Positions 32,448-41,687 of a DNA stretch of 64,000 nt are shown one piece after another. The position numbers were made by a program, and so were the translations under genes. Below the pieces are notes generated by a model. It made no database searches, was not told the origin of the DNA, and saw only the letters and a program-made list of their open reading frames with translations. The DNA lies in assembly GCA_963712715.1 (NCBI GenBank), contig CAVQJI010000041.1:13409-77408 (forward strand), written 5' to 3'. Within the stretch, counting starts at the first letter, position 1; the number at the start of each line of letters is the position of its first letter. The stretch comes from JAFEDN01 sp963712715. Its GTDB lineage: Bacteria; Pseudomonadota; Gammaproteobacteria; Coxiellales; Coxiellaceae.

Positions 32448-33260
32448 ATGTCAACTTATATTATCGGCGACGTTCAGGGATGTTATGCCGAGCTGCAAAA
32501 ATTATTAGAGCGAATTCATTTTGATCCCGGCAAAGACCGGTTGGGGTTCGCCGGCGATCTCGTTAATCGTGGGCCTGATTCTTTGGCGGTGCTGCGTTTT
32601 GTTAAAAATCTGGCGGATCCCCTGGTGGTGTTGGGTAACCACGATTTTTATTTGTTGGCGATAGGGTATGGGGCGGTGGTGTATCGTGGCGGCCACACTT
32701 TGCAGGCTGTACTAGAGGCTCCCGATAAACTGGAATTGCTGGACTGGTTACGCCAACAGCCGCTAGCCATTTATATGCCGGACTCTGAGGCTGTGATCGT
32801 GCATGCCGGAATTCCTCCACAATGGACGCTCCGCGCTGCACTTGCGAATGCCGCGATAGTCGAGCAGGCTTTGCGCGGACCTGATTTTTTCAATTACCTG
32901 CATGAGCTTGAATTTCACCGCAGTGAATTGGCGAAATGGAACGATCAACTCGCGGGAATTGAGAGAATTCGTTATAACGTCAATGCGTTCACCCATCTGC
33001 GTTTTTGCACAGAGGATGGCACACTCGATTTAACCAATAAAACCGCGCATTCGGAAGAGCCAGGACGATTTCGTCCCTGGTACGAGTGGTACCGTTTATC
33101 CCAGCGTGTGCTTTTCGGACATTGGGCAGCGCTGGAAGGACGATTGCAAAATTCTCATTGCGAAGCCCTGGATACCGGCTGTGTGTGGGGAGGTGAGTTA
33201 ACGGCTTATCGACTGGAAGACGGCCAGCGCTTTTCTGTGCCGGGGCTTAAAGTAAAATAA
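32448..33260 (+). CDS. apaH: Bis(5'-nucleosyl)-tetraphosphatase, symmetrical
   Basis: Hydrolyses Ap4A to ADP. 270 residues, metallophosphatase fold: MSTYIIGDVQGCYAELQKLL (GDVQG metal site), GFAGDLVNRGPDSLAVLRFV (GDLVNRG), VLGNHDFYLLA (GNHD) and VIVHAGIPPQW (HAG). The C-terminus has FGHWAALEG and LDTGCVWGGELTAYRL. It is about the E. coli length (280). The start is immediately after the PIN gene stop. apaH commonly lies near rsmA/pdxA/folA; folA is 1 kb downstream here. Intact. Confidence 0.95.
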   Translation: MSTYIIGDVQGCYAELQKLLERIHFDPGKDRLGFAGDLVNRGPDSLAVLRFVKNLADPLVVLGNHDFYLLAIGYGAVVYRGGHTLQAVLEAPDKLELLDWLRQQPLAIYMPDSEAVIVHAGIPPQWTLRAALANAAIVEQALRGPDFFNYLHELEFHRSELAKWNDQLAGIERIRYNVNAFTHLRFCTEDGTLDLTNKTAHSEEPGRFRPWYEWYRLSQRVLFGHWAALEGRLQNSHCEALDTGCVWGGELTAYRLEDGQRFSVPGLKVK

Positions 33261-33267
33261 CAGAAGT

Positions 33268-34187
33268 TCATGGTTTGTCTCTAATCGCCAGCCAGTCTTT
33301 CAATTGTTGGGATGTTATTCCCAAGCCAGCGATGCGCTGCAAACTAATTTCCTGTAAGTCTTCAGTCACGGTGGCGCGAAAACGCTGCCGATGAACTTCA
33401 GGAATTTCAGTGATCTGCCCTTGCAAATAATTATCCAAGCTTGTTGATATTAATTGGTTGATGATGATGTGTCGAATAATCCGGCGGCGCACCTGCCTGA
33501 ACCGAACTCTCACTTCATCATAGCCAATCGCTTCGGCGTTGGAATCATACTGCTGGCAGCTTTATGATTCAGTATCATCACTTTTTCAGCATCGAGCTTG
33601 CCTTCCGCACTGGCGCCTTCAAAAATTAACCGCTCAGTATCCAGCAACGAATAAGTATTGCCTTCTAAACGCGATGAGTTGTAGGATAAATCGATCAATA
33701 AACGATTATATATTTTTCTGGCATAGGCGCCCGCCGAATTTTTATCAACACCGCGTTGTCCCTGTGCGTGCATTTTCTCGCGATCATGGAGGGGCAAATA
33801 AAAAGTTTGGTTAGGATTATACTCATATAACCATTGTTTGTTATAAACCACCGGTGCTCGCCGAAAAATCGGCTGGCGAACATAATCAATGGCTTTCAGA
33901 GCCGGTGCGTTAAAAAAACTCTGGCGAACCGAAGGCGAAGTCAATTCATAACGAGTGCCGCTTTTATGCCCAATTTTTATGACTAAACCTTCGGAAACCA
34001 TCTCATTGAGCCAACGCCGGACCGTTCGTTCAGCGAAAACCGGTCCCAAAAATTCCATCAATTCATTCAATGAAGCAGGGGCATTTTTCTTTTGCAAAGC
34101 CAATAGTACGGCCATTTTTTTTTCTTTTTTGGTCATAAATATCATCCGATAAATCAGCATGTTACATAATTTACGGCCAAATGGCAA
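33268..34187 (-). pseudogene. Fic-family protein with catalytic core deleted
   Basis: The N-terminal 200 residues are recognisable: a winged-helix DNA-binding segment (MAVLLALQKKNAPASLNELM, AERTVRRWLNEMVSEGLVIK), then the Fic helical part with the inhibitory motif SSRLEGNTYS and EKVMILNHKAA. In full-length relatives about 150 residues with the HPFxxGNGR-type AMPylation loop follow. Here that part is missing and the frame ends at 33510. A C-terminal remnant (RFRQVRRRIIRHIIINQLIS to QLKDWLAIRDKP) continues to 33268 in another frame. This is an internal deletion plus frameshift. The truncated 225-residue piece still encodes a DNA-binding domain and may act as a repressor. Confidence 0.75.
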
Positions 34188-34224
34188 TTAAATACGGCCA
34201 TTTTTTAAGAATTACGGCCATTTT
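34107..34224. promoter_or_regulatory. TACGGCCATTTT direct repeats upstream of the Fic gene
   Basis: Copies at 34107-34118, 34172-34179 (TACGGCCA only), 34193-34204 and 34213-34224. The last three are spaced 21 and 20 bp, two helical turns. They flank the start of the winged-helix/Fic gene and precede folA's 3' end. They look like operator sites for the winged-helix protein itself (inference). Confidence 0.5.
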
Positions 34225-34227
34225 CTC

Positions 34228-34716
34228 TCATTTTCTTTTTCGATCCATCTGTACGCAGCGAAAGGCAAAACAGTTGGCGGCGTCGGCGGCATGAAAAAAA
34301 CTCTGCGTTTCGCGCCATTCGGCGGGGTTCCAGTCGGGAAACCAGGTGTCGCCAGGCAAATCGCAATCAATAAAGGTGAGATATAAACGTTGGGCAAAGG
34401 GCAACGCCTGTTGATAGAGTGTCGCGCCGCCCATCACCATCAGTTCCTCGTCTGGCCGCACCGCGGCCAGCGCCTCTTCCCAGCTATGATATATTTCACA
34501 GCCGGGCAAATGCAGGCCTGATTGTTGCGTCAGCACCAAATTGCGCCGGTTCGGTAACGGGCGGCCTATACTCTGAAAAGTGCGGCGTCCCATCAGTACC
34601 GTTTTACCAAGAGTGATTTTTTTAAAGTGCGCTAACTCCGCGGGCAGGCGCCACGGCATCCGGCCTTCATACCCAATAACGTTATGACTAGCCATGGCGG
34701 CGATTAGAGAAATCAT
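34228..34716 (-). CDS. folA: Dihydrofolate reductase
   Basis: Reduces dihydrofolate with NADPH. From the ATG at 34716 (MISLIAAMASHNVIG, as in E. coli) the product is 162 residues; an upstream in-frame ATG would add 8. Signatures: YEGRMPWRLPAELAHFKKIT, VLMGRRTFQSIGRPLPNRRN, MVMGGATLYQQALPFAQRLY, DTWFP. The start overlaps the kinase stop by 4 bp (ATGA), so translation is coupled to that gene. It converges towards the broken Fic locus only through a short gap holding TACGGCCA repeats. Confidence 0.95.
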   Translation of the reverse strand: MISLIAAMASHNVIGYEGRMPWRLPAELAHFKKITLGKTVLMGRRTFQSIGRPLPNRRNLVLTQQSGLHLPGCEIYHSWEEALAAVRPDEELMVMGGATLYQQALPFAQRLYLTFIDCDLPGDTWFPDWNPAEWRETQSFFHAADAANCFAFRCVQMDRKRK

Positions 34717-36374
34717 GAAGTGATACACTGGTTTAAGCAAATTTTGAGATCATTTTCAATCTCGCTGTCAATCGTTAACACTGCCCCGGTTTCCTCACTG
34801 CGCTTCAAAGGCAGCCGCACAAAAAAACGCGAGCCTTTGCCTGGTTCGCTCGTTACCCAGATTTTGCCGCCGAGATGTTCAATAAAATTTTTGATAATGG
34901 ATAAACCCAGACCGCTGCCGGAATACTGCCCCTGATACGCCGGATTTAATCGATGAAATTCTTCAAAAACGGCATTGTATTTAGATTCCGGAATGCCGAT
35001 GCCGGTATCTTCAACAATCAGAAGTAGGGGAAAATCATCAGGATTTGACGTGAGTATTTCATTATCGCGGCTAACCCATATCGTAACCCCGCCCTGGTTG
35101 GAAAATTTGAGGGCGTTGCTAATGAGATTAAGCAGGATCCGTTGAATCATGCTGGGCGTACTTTTGAACCGGCGGGGGAGATGCTCAGGATAAATTAAAT
35201 TTAACGTTAAATTTTTATGTTTCACCAGCGGTGCAAAGAGCTGTGTCATCCGCAGAATTAATTCGTGTAAATCGAAAGTTTCACTCACTCGCTGATGGTG
35301 TTCATTGGATTCCAGTTTTGTTAAATTAATGACATTATTCAACAAGGCGAGCAATTCATTGCTGGCGTTGACGATGCCAATGATGTCAGGTTTAAATTCC
35401 TCAGGGATATTTTCCAGCAACCAGCCACCCACCCCGCTAATGCCAACCAGCGGCGTGCGAATGTCGTGGCTGATGTTAGCGATAAACTCGCTTTTATATT
35501 GACTGGCGTTTTCAGCTTTTTGCCTGGCTTGGTCCAGCTCCAGTTCTATCTGTTTTTGCCTGGTGATGTCTGTGGAAATTCCTAACACGCCAATGACTTC
35601 TCCAGCATCATTGAACATGGGGGATTTGGAAGATAAATAATGATGACTTTTGCCATTAAAAAAACCGGTTTCCTCAGTGATGCTAGACTTGCCTGTTTGT
35701 AGGATCTTTAAATCGTGTTCACGAACTTTTTGTGCGAGGTCGGGGTGCCAGTTGAGCATCTTGCCAACGTCAAAAATATTTTTGCCAATTAAATCCATGC
35801 GGTTATTAAATCCCATTATTTTTGCTTGCTGGTCATTGCAGCCGATTACGCGACTTTCAGTATCTACCCAATAGATATTATTCGACGAAGATTTGAGAAT
35901 GCTTTCCAGGTACAAATCAGTAGCATATTTAGAAGCTTCCAGGAGTTGTTGCAAATTTTTTTGTGGAGTGATATCGGTTGAAACACCCAAAATGCCTTGT
36001 ATTTTTCCCTGCTCATCATAAAAGGGCGCTTTATAAGAAAGATAAGTCCGATGCAGGAAGTTCTCCTCAAATAAAATTGGTTTATTTTCATTCATAATTT
36101 GTGTATTGTTATTACAGAGTTTTTGTACCATATTGGGATCTATTGGGAAAGTTTCGCAAATTTGGGTGATGCTTTTACCAATAATCTCCTGAGGTGTTTT
36201 TGCATTTAAAAAATGCGCTTGCGTAACATTTGTTAGTAAAATTCTATGTTCCTTATCCGTCCAGTAAATATGTAGCCCTTCATAATTTGCATTCAGCAAG
36301 CTTGTAAGATAGGGATTAGGAAGTTCTGATGATTGCCGGGACCCTTTACGTAAAAAAAAATCAACCCTATTCAC
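34713..36374 (-). CDS. PAS-domain sensor histidine kinase
   Basis: 553 residues, no membrane segment, so cytoplasmic. Two PAS domains in tandem (about residues 20-135 and 150-275), each ending with the same PAC-type GVLGISTDITRQ / GILGVSTDITPQ motif, then a HisKA domain with the phosphoacceptor His in EFIANISHDIRTPLVG (near 300) and a HATPase domain with LNLISNALKFS, VEDTGIGIPESK and GSGLGLSIIKNFIEHLGG. No response regulator is adjacent. It is upstream of and coupled to folA. The sensed signal is unknown. PAS kinases of this layout are frequent in Legionellales. Confidence 0.92.
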   Translation of the reverse strand: MNRVDFFLRKGSRQSSELPNPYLTSLLNANYEGLHIYWTDKEHRILLTNVTQAHFLNAKTPQEIIGKSITQICETFPIDPNMVQKLCNNNTQIMNENKPILFEENFLHRTYLSYKAPFYDEQGKIQGILGVSTDITPQKNLQQLLEASKYATDLYLESILKSSSNNIYWVDTESRVIGCNDQQAKIMGFNNRMDLIGKNIFDVGKMLNWHPDLAQKVREHDLKILQTGKSSITEETGFFNGKSHHYLSSKSPMFNDAGEVIGVLGISTDITRQKQIELELDQARQKAENASQYKSEFIANISHDIRTPLVGISGVGGWLLENIPEEFKPDIIGIVNASNELLALLNNVINLTKLESNEHHQRVSETFDLHELILRMTQLFAPLVKHKNLTLNLIYPEHLPRRFKSTPSMIQRILLNLISNALKFSNQGGVTIWVSRDNEILTSNPDDFPLLLIVEDTGIGIPESKYNAVFEEFHRLNPAYQGQYSGSGLGLSIIKNFIEHLGGKIWVTSEPGKGSRFFVRLPLKRSEETGAVLTIDSEIENDLKICLNQCITS

Positions 36375-36425
36375 TATTCCGCGCAGTTTACGGATTATGG
36401 TGGATAGAAGTTGATTGCATATCCG

Positions 36426-37535
36426 TTACCACCTTTTGAAACTAAGATTTATATCGACTCCTGTGACATGGGCAATGCCAATAGTCGCAAGTACGCCAAC
36501 GGTTGCTGCAACGCCTGGTGATGCAAAAAAGGCTTGATAGCCATTCCAAAAAGATTTTGATATAGACGAAGCATTAAACTTTGTCATGTTGGCCTCTTCT
36601 ATAGGTTTAATAATCTTCCGGTCTAATACATTGCTTATAGCAGCGGATTTTATTTCCCTGGGGAGATTTGATTCAACTACTAATTTAATCACAGCTAACT
36701 CAGCGTCGTCAAACTCAAACCTGTATTTATCTTTGTATGATTTATCAGGAGCAGATGAAATACGGCATATTGGGGGAGCGGAGAGAACGGATTTCGTTTT
36801 TTCCTCTGAGAATGACCTTTTTTTGTTAAATGCAATGGTAACAACTTGCATTTTTTTGTGTTTTTCCAGAATGGGAATTATCTTGGCGTTTTTTATCTCT
36901 GACGGCGTCTGGGGTTTTGTGAAAAAAGCCATGGTCATGTTCATGGCCTTACGCAATTTATCATCTACATCGGTATAAAGTAAAACAGTAAATCCTTGCA
37001 GGGCAAAAAAAGCAAAAGCGGCAAATTCAAAGTGAGTATATTCCGTCATGTATTGAGTAAGCATCTCTTTCACTGTGGCTTTGCCATATACGAGAACCAG
37101 GTCTTGTCGCTGGAGTATTTTCTTAAAGTGTGTGTCGATAAATTTAGTAGTTTGTCCATTTAAGGTGTTCTTGAGGGCGGATTCATTAAATTGACAATAT
37201 GAATGAAGGCGTAGAAATAAGGCGTTACAGATTTTGTTATCCAGTAAATCACTGCTTAGAAAAATTTTTTTGGAATATTCTTGCAAGTTTTGTTGTTTTT
37301 CAAACCAATCTTTCTCTAGAGATTTAATAGATTTTTTAGCGTTGCTTTCAATTTTTGTTTTAGTAACCTTTAAAGCGGGTAAATGTTGAACATGTTTTGA
37401 ATCGTTCTTGGCAATGCCGATGGAATTGAGAAAAGCTAAGTCAAAATACAGAAAACCTATGCCGCAGAGGGCGGCTATTTTTTTTGCATTTATTTCCGTG
37501 AAGCAGCAGGAGAGGACTGTTTCTGAAAGCTTCAT
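36426..37535 (-). CDS. Hypothetical protein, effector-like, likely N-terminal frameshift
   Basis: 369 residues in the open part; no family recognised. Features: a hydrophobic patch near the N-terminus (KIAALCGIGFLYFDLAFL), a Lys-rich coiled-coil-like region, another hydrophobic region (FEFAAFAFFALQGFTVLLY) and a C-terminal membrane-like segment (VAATVGVLATIGIAHVTG). The ATG at 37535 has no ribosome-binding site. An ATG at 37669 with AAGGAA six bases upstream opens a frame (MKNESPSIISNLAKLNIDLE) that runs into this one after a one-base shift near 37605, so the original gene probably began there. Lys-rich soluble proteins with terminal membrane segments are common among secreted effectors; no direct proof. 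Confidence 0.6.
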   Translation of the reverse strand: MKLSETVLSCCFTEINAKKIAALCGIGFLYFDLAFLNSIGIAKNDSKHVQHLPALKVTKTKIESNAKKSIKSLEKDWFEKQQNLQEYSKKIFLSSDLLDNKICNALFLRLHSYCQFNESALKNTLNGQTTKFIDTHFKKILQRQDLVLVYGKATVKEMLTQYMTEYTHFEFAAFAFFALQGFTVLLYTDVDDKLRKAMNMTMAFFTKPQTPSEIKNAKIIPILEKHKKMQVVTIAFNKKRSFSEEKTKSVLSAPPICRISSAPDKSYKDKYRFEFDDAELAVIKLVVESNLPREIKSAAISNVLDRKIIKPIEEANMTKFNASSISKSFWNGYQAFFASPGVAATVGVLATIGIAHVTGVDINLSFKRW

Positions 37536-37876
37536 ATTATTTAAGCGAATTTCAAGTGTCTCTGGATTGATTTTAAAGGAAGGGCAGACAGCCCGAGGAC
37601 ATTGCTTTTCTCTAAATCAATATTAAGTTTTGCCAGATTCGATATAATAGATGGTGATTCGTTTTTCATTTATGTTCCTTAAAATAATTAATGATTAATA
37701 ATGACATCCTGTAGAAGAATATCCAGAAAAAGGGGACGACTTACCTTTGGACAAGCATGACGAATCAATCCTTGAAATCATCATAATAGAACTATAGAGA
37801 ATTTTAAATAAAACTGCAACATTTCGGCCGGTCCATTGTGACAAATTGAGATTGTTGAATAATTCAATGTTTATTC

Positions 37877-38703
37877 TTAAAGAGGCGTTTCCGTAACCAC
37901 CGTAGTGGGTGGCGCTGGTACTGCCGCTGATGGTTTGAGCAATGTTTTAGGTTTATTGAATGTTCCAACTGTGCTGGCTAATTTCGAATAATCAGGTGGT
38001 AATTTTTGTATTGATTGAATTTTATTTAAATCGGGGAGTTTCGGGGAAGAGGGTAATGTGTGCCGCTCATCGCCTAATGGTTGACTATCTATCGAACCGC
38101 CAGAATCATCTAATGTTTTTAGTAGCGGGCGAGGCTGGATTTTAATGCATACGTATTGCATGACATGCGGCGATTCCTGACAGCATAGTTTCATGACCGC
38201 GCGCAATAATCGATTACCATGATTATTCTTTTTTTTCCCGCCTTTGTAGAATAAACAGTCTGGAGAGAGCAGCCTTGCTACCACTACAAATAGGGCCATT
38301 TCCTTAACAGCGTTTTCCGTTAATAATCTTTTAACTAATACTTCGAAATTCAGAGTTTCTTTAGTGTTTTCATTTTCGTAAGCAATACAGTATAGCTTTC
38401 CTGTTTGCGAGCGCTTATTTTCCTTTATGATGAACTGAAAACGCGAGACATGATATCCCCATCTAATATTGGCGCAATTATTTTGCTTGTGGAGTGGGGT
38501 TCAAAATTAAAATGGGAGCCATTTTTAAAATTTGATGGCATGTCGCTTTGATAGCTTTTACTCTTGGGCAGTGAATTAAGGGTTGTTTGGTAAATTTTAC
38601 GGCCTATTATTCTAGACACATTCGAAAACACCAGATTATTAATTTTGGCAAAGGCCAGTCCTGTGCTGGGATGGATTGAGACCAGCGCCAAAAATTTTCC
38701 CAT
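37877..38703 (-). pseudogene. Hypothetical protein, frameshifted
   Basis: Two frames join into one plausible ~270-residue protein. From 38703, MGKFLALVSIHPSTGLAFAK to ILDGDIMSR; then one frame over, FQFIIKENKRSQTGKLYCIA through NEVALF-like VKEMALFVVVARLLSP to a Pro/Ser-rich tail (PPDYSKLASTVGTFNKPKT, PAAVPAPPTTVVTETPL-like end). One extra base in the GTTTTC tract near 38446 causes the break. No family is recognised. The neighbouring gene at 36426 on the same strand is also effector-like and frameshifted, suggesting a decaying pair. The gap 37670-37876 has nothing I can support. Confidence 0.55.
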
Positions 38704-38957
38704 CCAATTTCCATCGCACTCTCTCCTGTTAGTAAAGGTTTTAAGGTTAAGATTCTGAAAATAATGACGTCCATGTTACAGTTTATGCAGTGGGACGAAT
38801 TCGCCAGACAATTCCAGTAGGATCGTTTATGCTACCATTGATTGTAATGTGTAATTTATGCGCCCGTCTCCTAAGAATGTGTGGTCTGGTTGCCGAAATA
38901 GTTTGAACATCTTATTATACACGTTTCGTCAAAGCAAAGACTAACCGGAAACCGACT

Positions 38958-40514
38958 ATGAAAAATATGCTGCAGCGGCTGCCCACGATAACGGCGTTTA
39001 TTCTCGCAGGCACGTTTGCGGGCTTCACTCCAGCAATTGCCGCCGATTCCGAATCAACGGCTCCTGGCGCTGGTGCGGGTGTGGAGCAGTATGCAGAGTA
39101 TCCAAAAATTAATTACGGTACCGGCGCGCAAGCGGGCCAACTTAAGCGCGGTGAATATCTGGTGAAAATGGGCGATTGTATTGCCTGTCATACCGCGTCG
39201 GGGGGCAAAGCCTTCGCCGGGGGATTGGCCTTTGATACTCCCTTCGGCACTATTTATAGCCCTAACATCACTCCCGACAAAGAAAATGGTATTGGCAAAT
39301 GGACCAATGCCCAGTTTTATAAAGCTGTTCGCGAGGGTATTGCTCCGGATGGCCAGTATTTTTATCCGGCGTTTCCTTTTCCCTATTATAACAAACTCTC
39401 CGATCAGGATTTACAGGATATCCGCGCCTATTTAAATGCCATTCCTTCCGTGGCAAAAGCCAACGCGGATAATCATATGATGTTTCCTTTTAATTGGCGT
39501 TTTCTCCAGCTGGGCTGGCGGCTGATGTTTTTTGAGTTTCAGAAAACAGGCCCTTATAAATCCAATCCTGCGCACGACGTTGCCTGGAATCGCGGCGCTT
39601 ATTTAGTGTTGAGCCTGGGACATTGCGATATGTGCCATACGCCTATGTATTATATGCTATCGAAAAAATTCGTCTTAGGCGCACCGATTAAAAAATATCA
39701 CCTGGCCGGGGGATTTGTGAACGGATTTTATGCGCCCAATATCTCCGGTAGCCGAATGCAAGACGTTTCTGTTAATCAATTAGCGGACGTGTTTTTAAAC
39801 GATAAGCTGCTCGAAGGCGGCGCGGTACAGGGACCCATGAAAGAAGCCAATCATGACAGTTTTCGATATTTAACATCGGGGGATATCGCCGCCATACACA
39901 GTTATTTAGTGACCGTGAAAAGTAAAACACCCCCCAAACCCAAAACCGGTTCGGGAATGGCAGCCGGGAAACAGATCTACGAGCAGTTCTGTCAGGCCTG
40001 TCACGCGACTGGTGTGGGCGGCGCTCCAAAGTTCGGAGATAACGCCGCATGGGCGCCTCTGGTTAAGCAGGGGATGGATACTCTTTATCAGAATGCCATT
40101 CATGGTATTGGCGCAATGCCTCCCAAAGGCACCTGTCCCACCTGTTCCGATGACGATATTAAACATACCGTTCAATATATGGTCGCTCAAAGCACCGGCG
40201 CCCACGCTGTTGTTGCGCCGCCACCACAACCACCGAAGCAGTTGACCTTGGCGGATGGCAAGCAGATTTACGAGCAATATTGTCAGGCCTGTCACAACGG
40301 CGCCTACCAGGGCGCGCCGAAATTGGGCGATAAAACCGCATGGCAGCCTCGCATCGCCAAAGGTATGGATGTGCTGATCTTAAATACCATAAAAGGTATC
40401 GGGAATATGCCTGCGAATGGGAGTTGCGCGAAATGTAACACCGCGCAAATTAAGGCCGCAGTGAAATACATGGTGAACGAGAGTAAAACCGAAGGCGATT
40501 ACATGTTATGGTAG
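38958..40514 (+). CDS. Tetraheme cytochrome c heading the oxidase cluster
   Basis: 518 residues with a signal peptide (TAFILAGTFAGFTPAIAADS). Four CxxCH heme sites: CIACH (74-78), CDMCH (223-227), CQACH (345-349), CQACH (442-446). The N-terminal half is a two-domain cytochrome of the alcohol-dehydrogenase/gluconate-dehydrogenase type (GGLAFDTPFGTIYSPNITPD). The C-terminal half is two cytochrome c5-like domains, nearly duplicated (GKQIYEQFCQACH / GKQIYEQYCQACH), each with its own Met ligand and a CxxC pair (GTCPTC, GSCAKC). Located periplasmically, it likely passes electrons to the CuA site of the oxidase encoded 11 bp downstream. The operon promoter must lie in 38704-38957, a gap with no gene. 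Confidence 0.9.
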   Translation: MKNMLQRLPTITAFILAGTFAGFTPAIAADSESTAPGAGAGVEQYAEYPKINYGTGAQAGQLKRGEYLVKMGDCIACHTASGGKAFAGGLAFDTPFGTIYSPNITPDKENGIGKWTNAQFYKAVREGIAPDGQYFYPAFPFPYYNKLSDQDLQDIRAYLNAIPSVAKANADNHMMFPFNWRFLQLGWRLMFFEFQKTGPYKSNPAHDVAWNRGAYLVLSLGHCDMCHTPMYYMLSKKFVLGAPIKKYHLAGGFVNGFYAPNISGSRMQDVSVNQLADVFLNDKLLEGGAVQGPMKEANHDSFRYLTSGDIAAIHSYLVTVKSKTPPKPKTGSGMAAGKQIYEQFCQACHATGVGGAPKFGDNAAWAPLVKQGMDTLYQNAIHGIGAMPPKGTCPTCSDDDIKHTVQYMVAQSTGAHAVVAPPPQPPKQLTLADGKQIYEQYCQACHNGAYQGAPKLGDKTAWQPRIAKGMDVLILNTIKGIGNMPANGSCAKCNTAQIKAAVKYMVNESKTEGDYMLW

Positions 40515-40524
40515 AGGTCTTAAT

Positions 40525-41673
40525 ATGAAGAATCTGTTATTAAAAACGGTATTATTTATCACGGTGTCGTGCGGATACTTTATGCCGGCATGGGCGGATG
40601 ATCTGCCTAAATTTAATATGACATCCGGTGTTACCCCCATCAGTCATCAAATTTATACCTTGCATATGCTGATTTTTTACGTGTGCGTCGTGATTGGCGT
40701 TATCGTTTTCGGTGTCATGATTTACTCATTAATTGAACATCGCAAATCCAAAGGTGTCAGACCCGCGGATTTTCATTCCAGTTTAAGCATTGAATTACTG
40801 TGGGCGATTATACCTTTTATTATTCTGGTACTGATGGCTATTCCCGCGACCAACGTTCTGATTCAGATGGACGACACTTCAAAATCAGAAGTGACTATCA
40901 AAGTCACCGGTTACCAGTGGAAATGGCAATACGAATATTTAGATTATGGCATCAAATTTTTCAGTAATTTGTCAACGCCATTGGAGCAGAGGGAAGATAA
41001 AGCGCCCAAAGCCCCCTGGTATTTATTGGAGGTCGATCGCCCTCTGGTTGTGCCGGTTCATAAAAAAATCCGTTTTTTGGTGACATCCAACGATGTGATT
41101 CACTCCTGGTGGGTGCCGGCGCTGGGTATTAAACGCGACGCCATTCCAGGATTCATTTACGAAGCCTGGGGCGCCATTGATACCCCCGGACTTTACCGCG
41201 GCCAATGTGCAGAACTGTGCGGAGTCAATCACGGTTTTATGCCCATTGTCGTTGACGCCAAAACCCAGCAGGATTTTGATCAGTGGCGTGCCGCCAACGC
41301 CCCCAGTAATTTACCTGCCGCACCAGCACAGCCGATGACTCAGGAAGCGCTAATGAGCGAGGGTCAGCAATTGTATAACACCACCTGCAGCGTTTGTCAC
41401 AAACCCGACGGCGGTGGCATGCCCCCGGCCTTTCCGGCTTTACGCGGCAGTAAACTTACGACCGGACAGGTCGCTGGACACATCAATATCGTGGTCCATG
41501 GCAAACCGGGCACCGCCATGCAGGCCTTTGGACCGCAACTGACTGACGAGCAAATTGCCGCCATTATTACTTACGAACGCAATAGTTGGGGTAACGGCGA
41601 TAAAACGAAATACGGTGACCAGGCCGGTGGCCTTGTTCAGCCTGCCGATATCGCCAAGGCGCGCAATCAATAG
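40525..41673 (+). CDS. coxB: Cytochrome c oxidase subunit II with fused cytochrome c domain
   Basis: 382 residues, caa3-type subunit II. Signal peptide, then two membrane segments (MLIFYVCVVIGVIVFGVMIY and IELLWAIIPFIILVLMAIPA). The CuA domain contains the aromatic YQWKWQYEY, SNDVIHSWWVPALGIK and the metal site CAELCGVNHGFM (C228, C232). A C-terminal cytochrome c domain follows with CSVCH (C288-H292) and an FGPQLTDEQIAAIITYERN end. It takes electrons from cytochrome c and delivers them to CtaD. Intact, 14 bp before coxA. Confidence 0.96.
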   Translation: MKNLLLKTVLFITVSCGYFMPAWADDLPKFNMTSGVTPISHQIYTLHMLIFYVCVVIGVIVFGVMIYSLIEHRKSKGVRPADFHSSLSIELLWAIIPFIILVLMAIPATNVLIQMDDTSKSEVTIKVTGYQWKWQYEYLDYGIKFFSNLSTPLEQREDKAPKAPWYLLEVDRPLVVPVHKKIRFLVTSNDVIHSWWVPALGIKRDAIPGFIYEAWGAIDTPGLYRGQCAELCGVNHGFMPIVVDAKTQQDFDQWRAANAPSNLPAAPAQPMTQEALMSEGQQLYNTTCSVCHKPDGGGMPPAFPALRGSKLTTGQVAGHINIVVHGKPGTAMQAFGPQLTDEQIAAIITYERNSWGNGDKTKYGDQAGGLVQPADIAKARNQ

Positions 41674-41687
41674 AGGATAGAATATTT

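Noticed and set aside
34107..34224. TACGGCCA repeats considered as replication-origin iterons
   Set aside because: Only four copies, no rep gene or AT-rich melting region pattern, and they flank a regulator-type gene; operator use is simpler.
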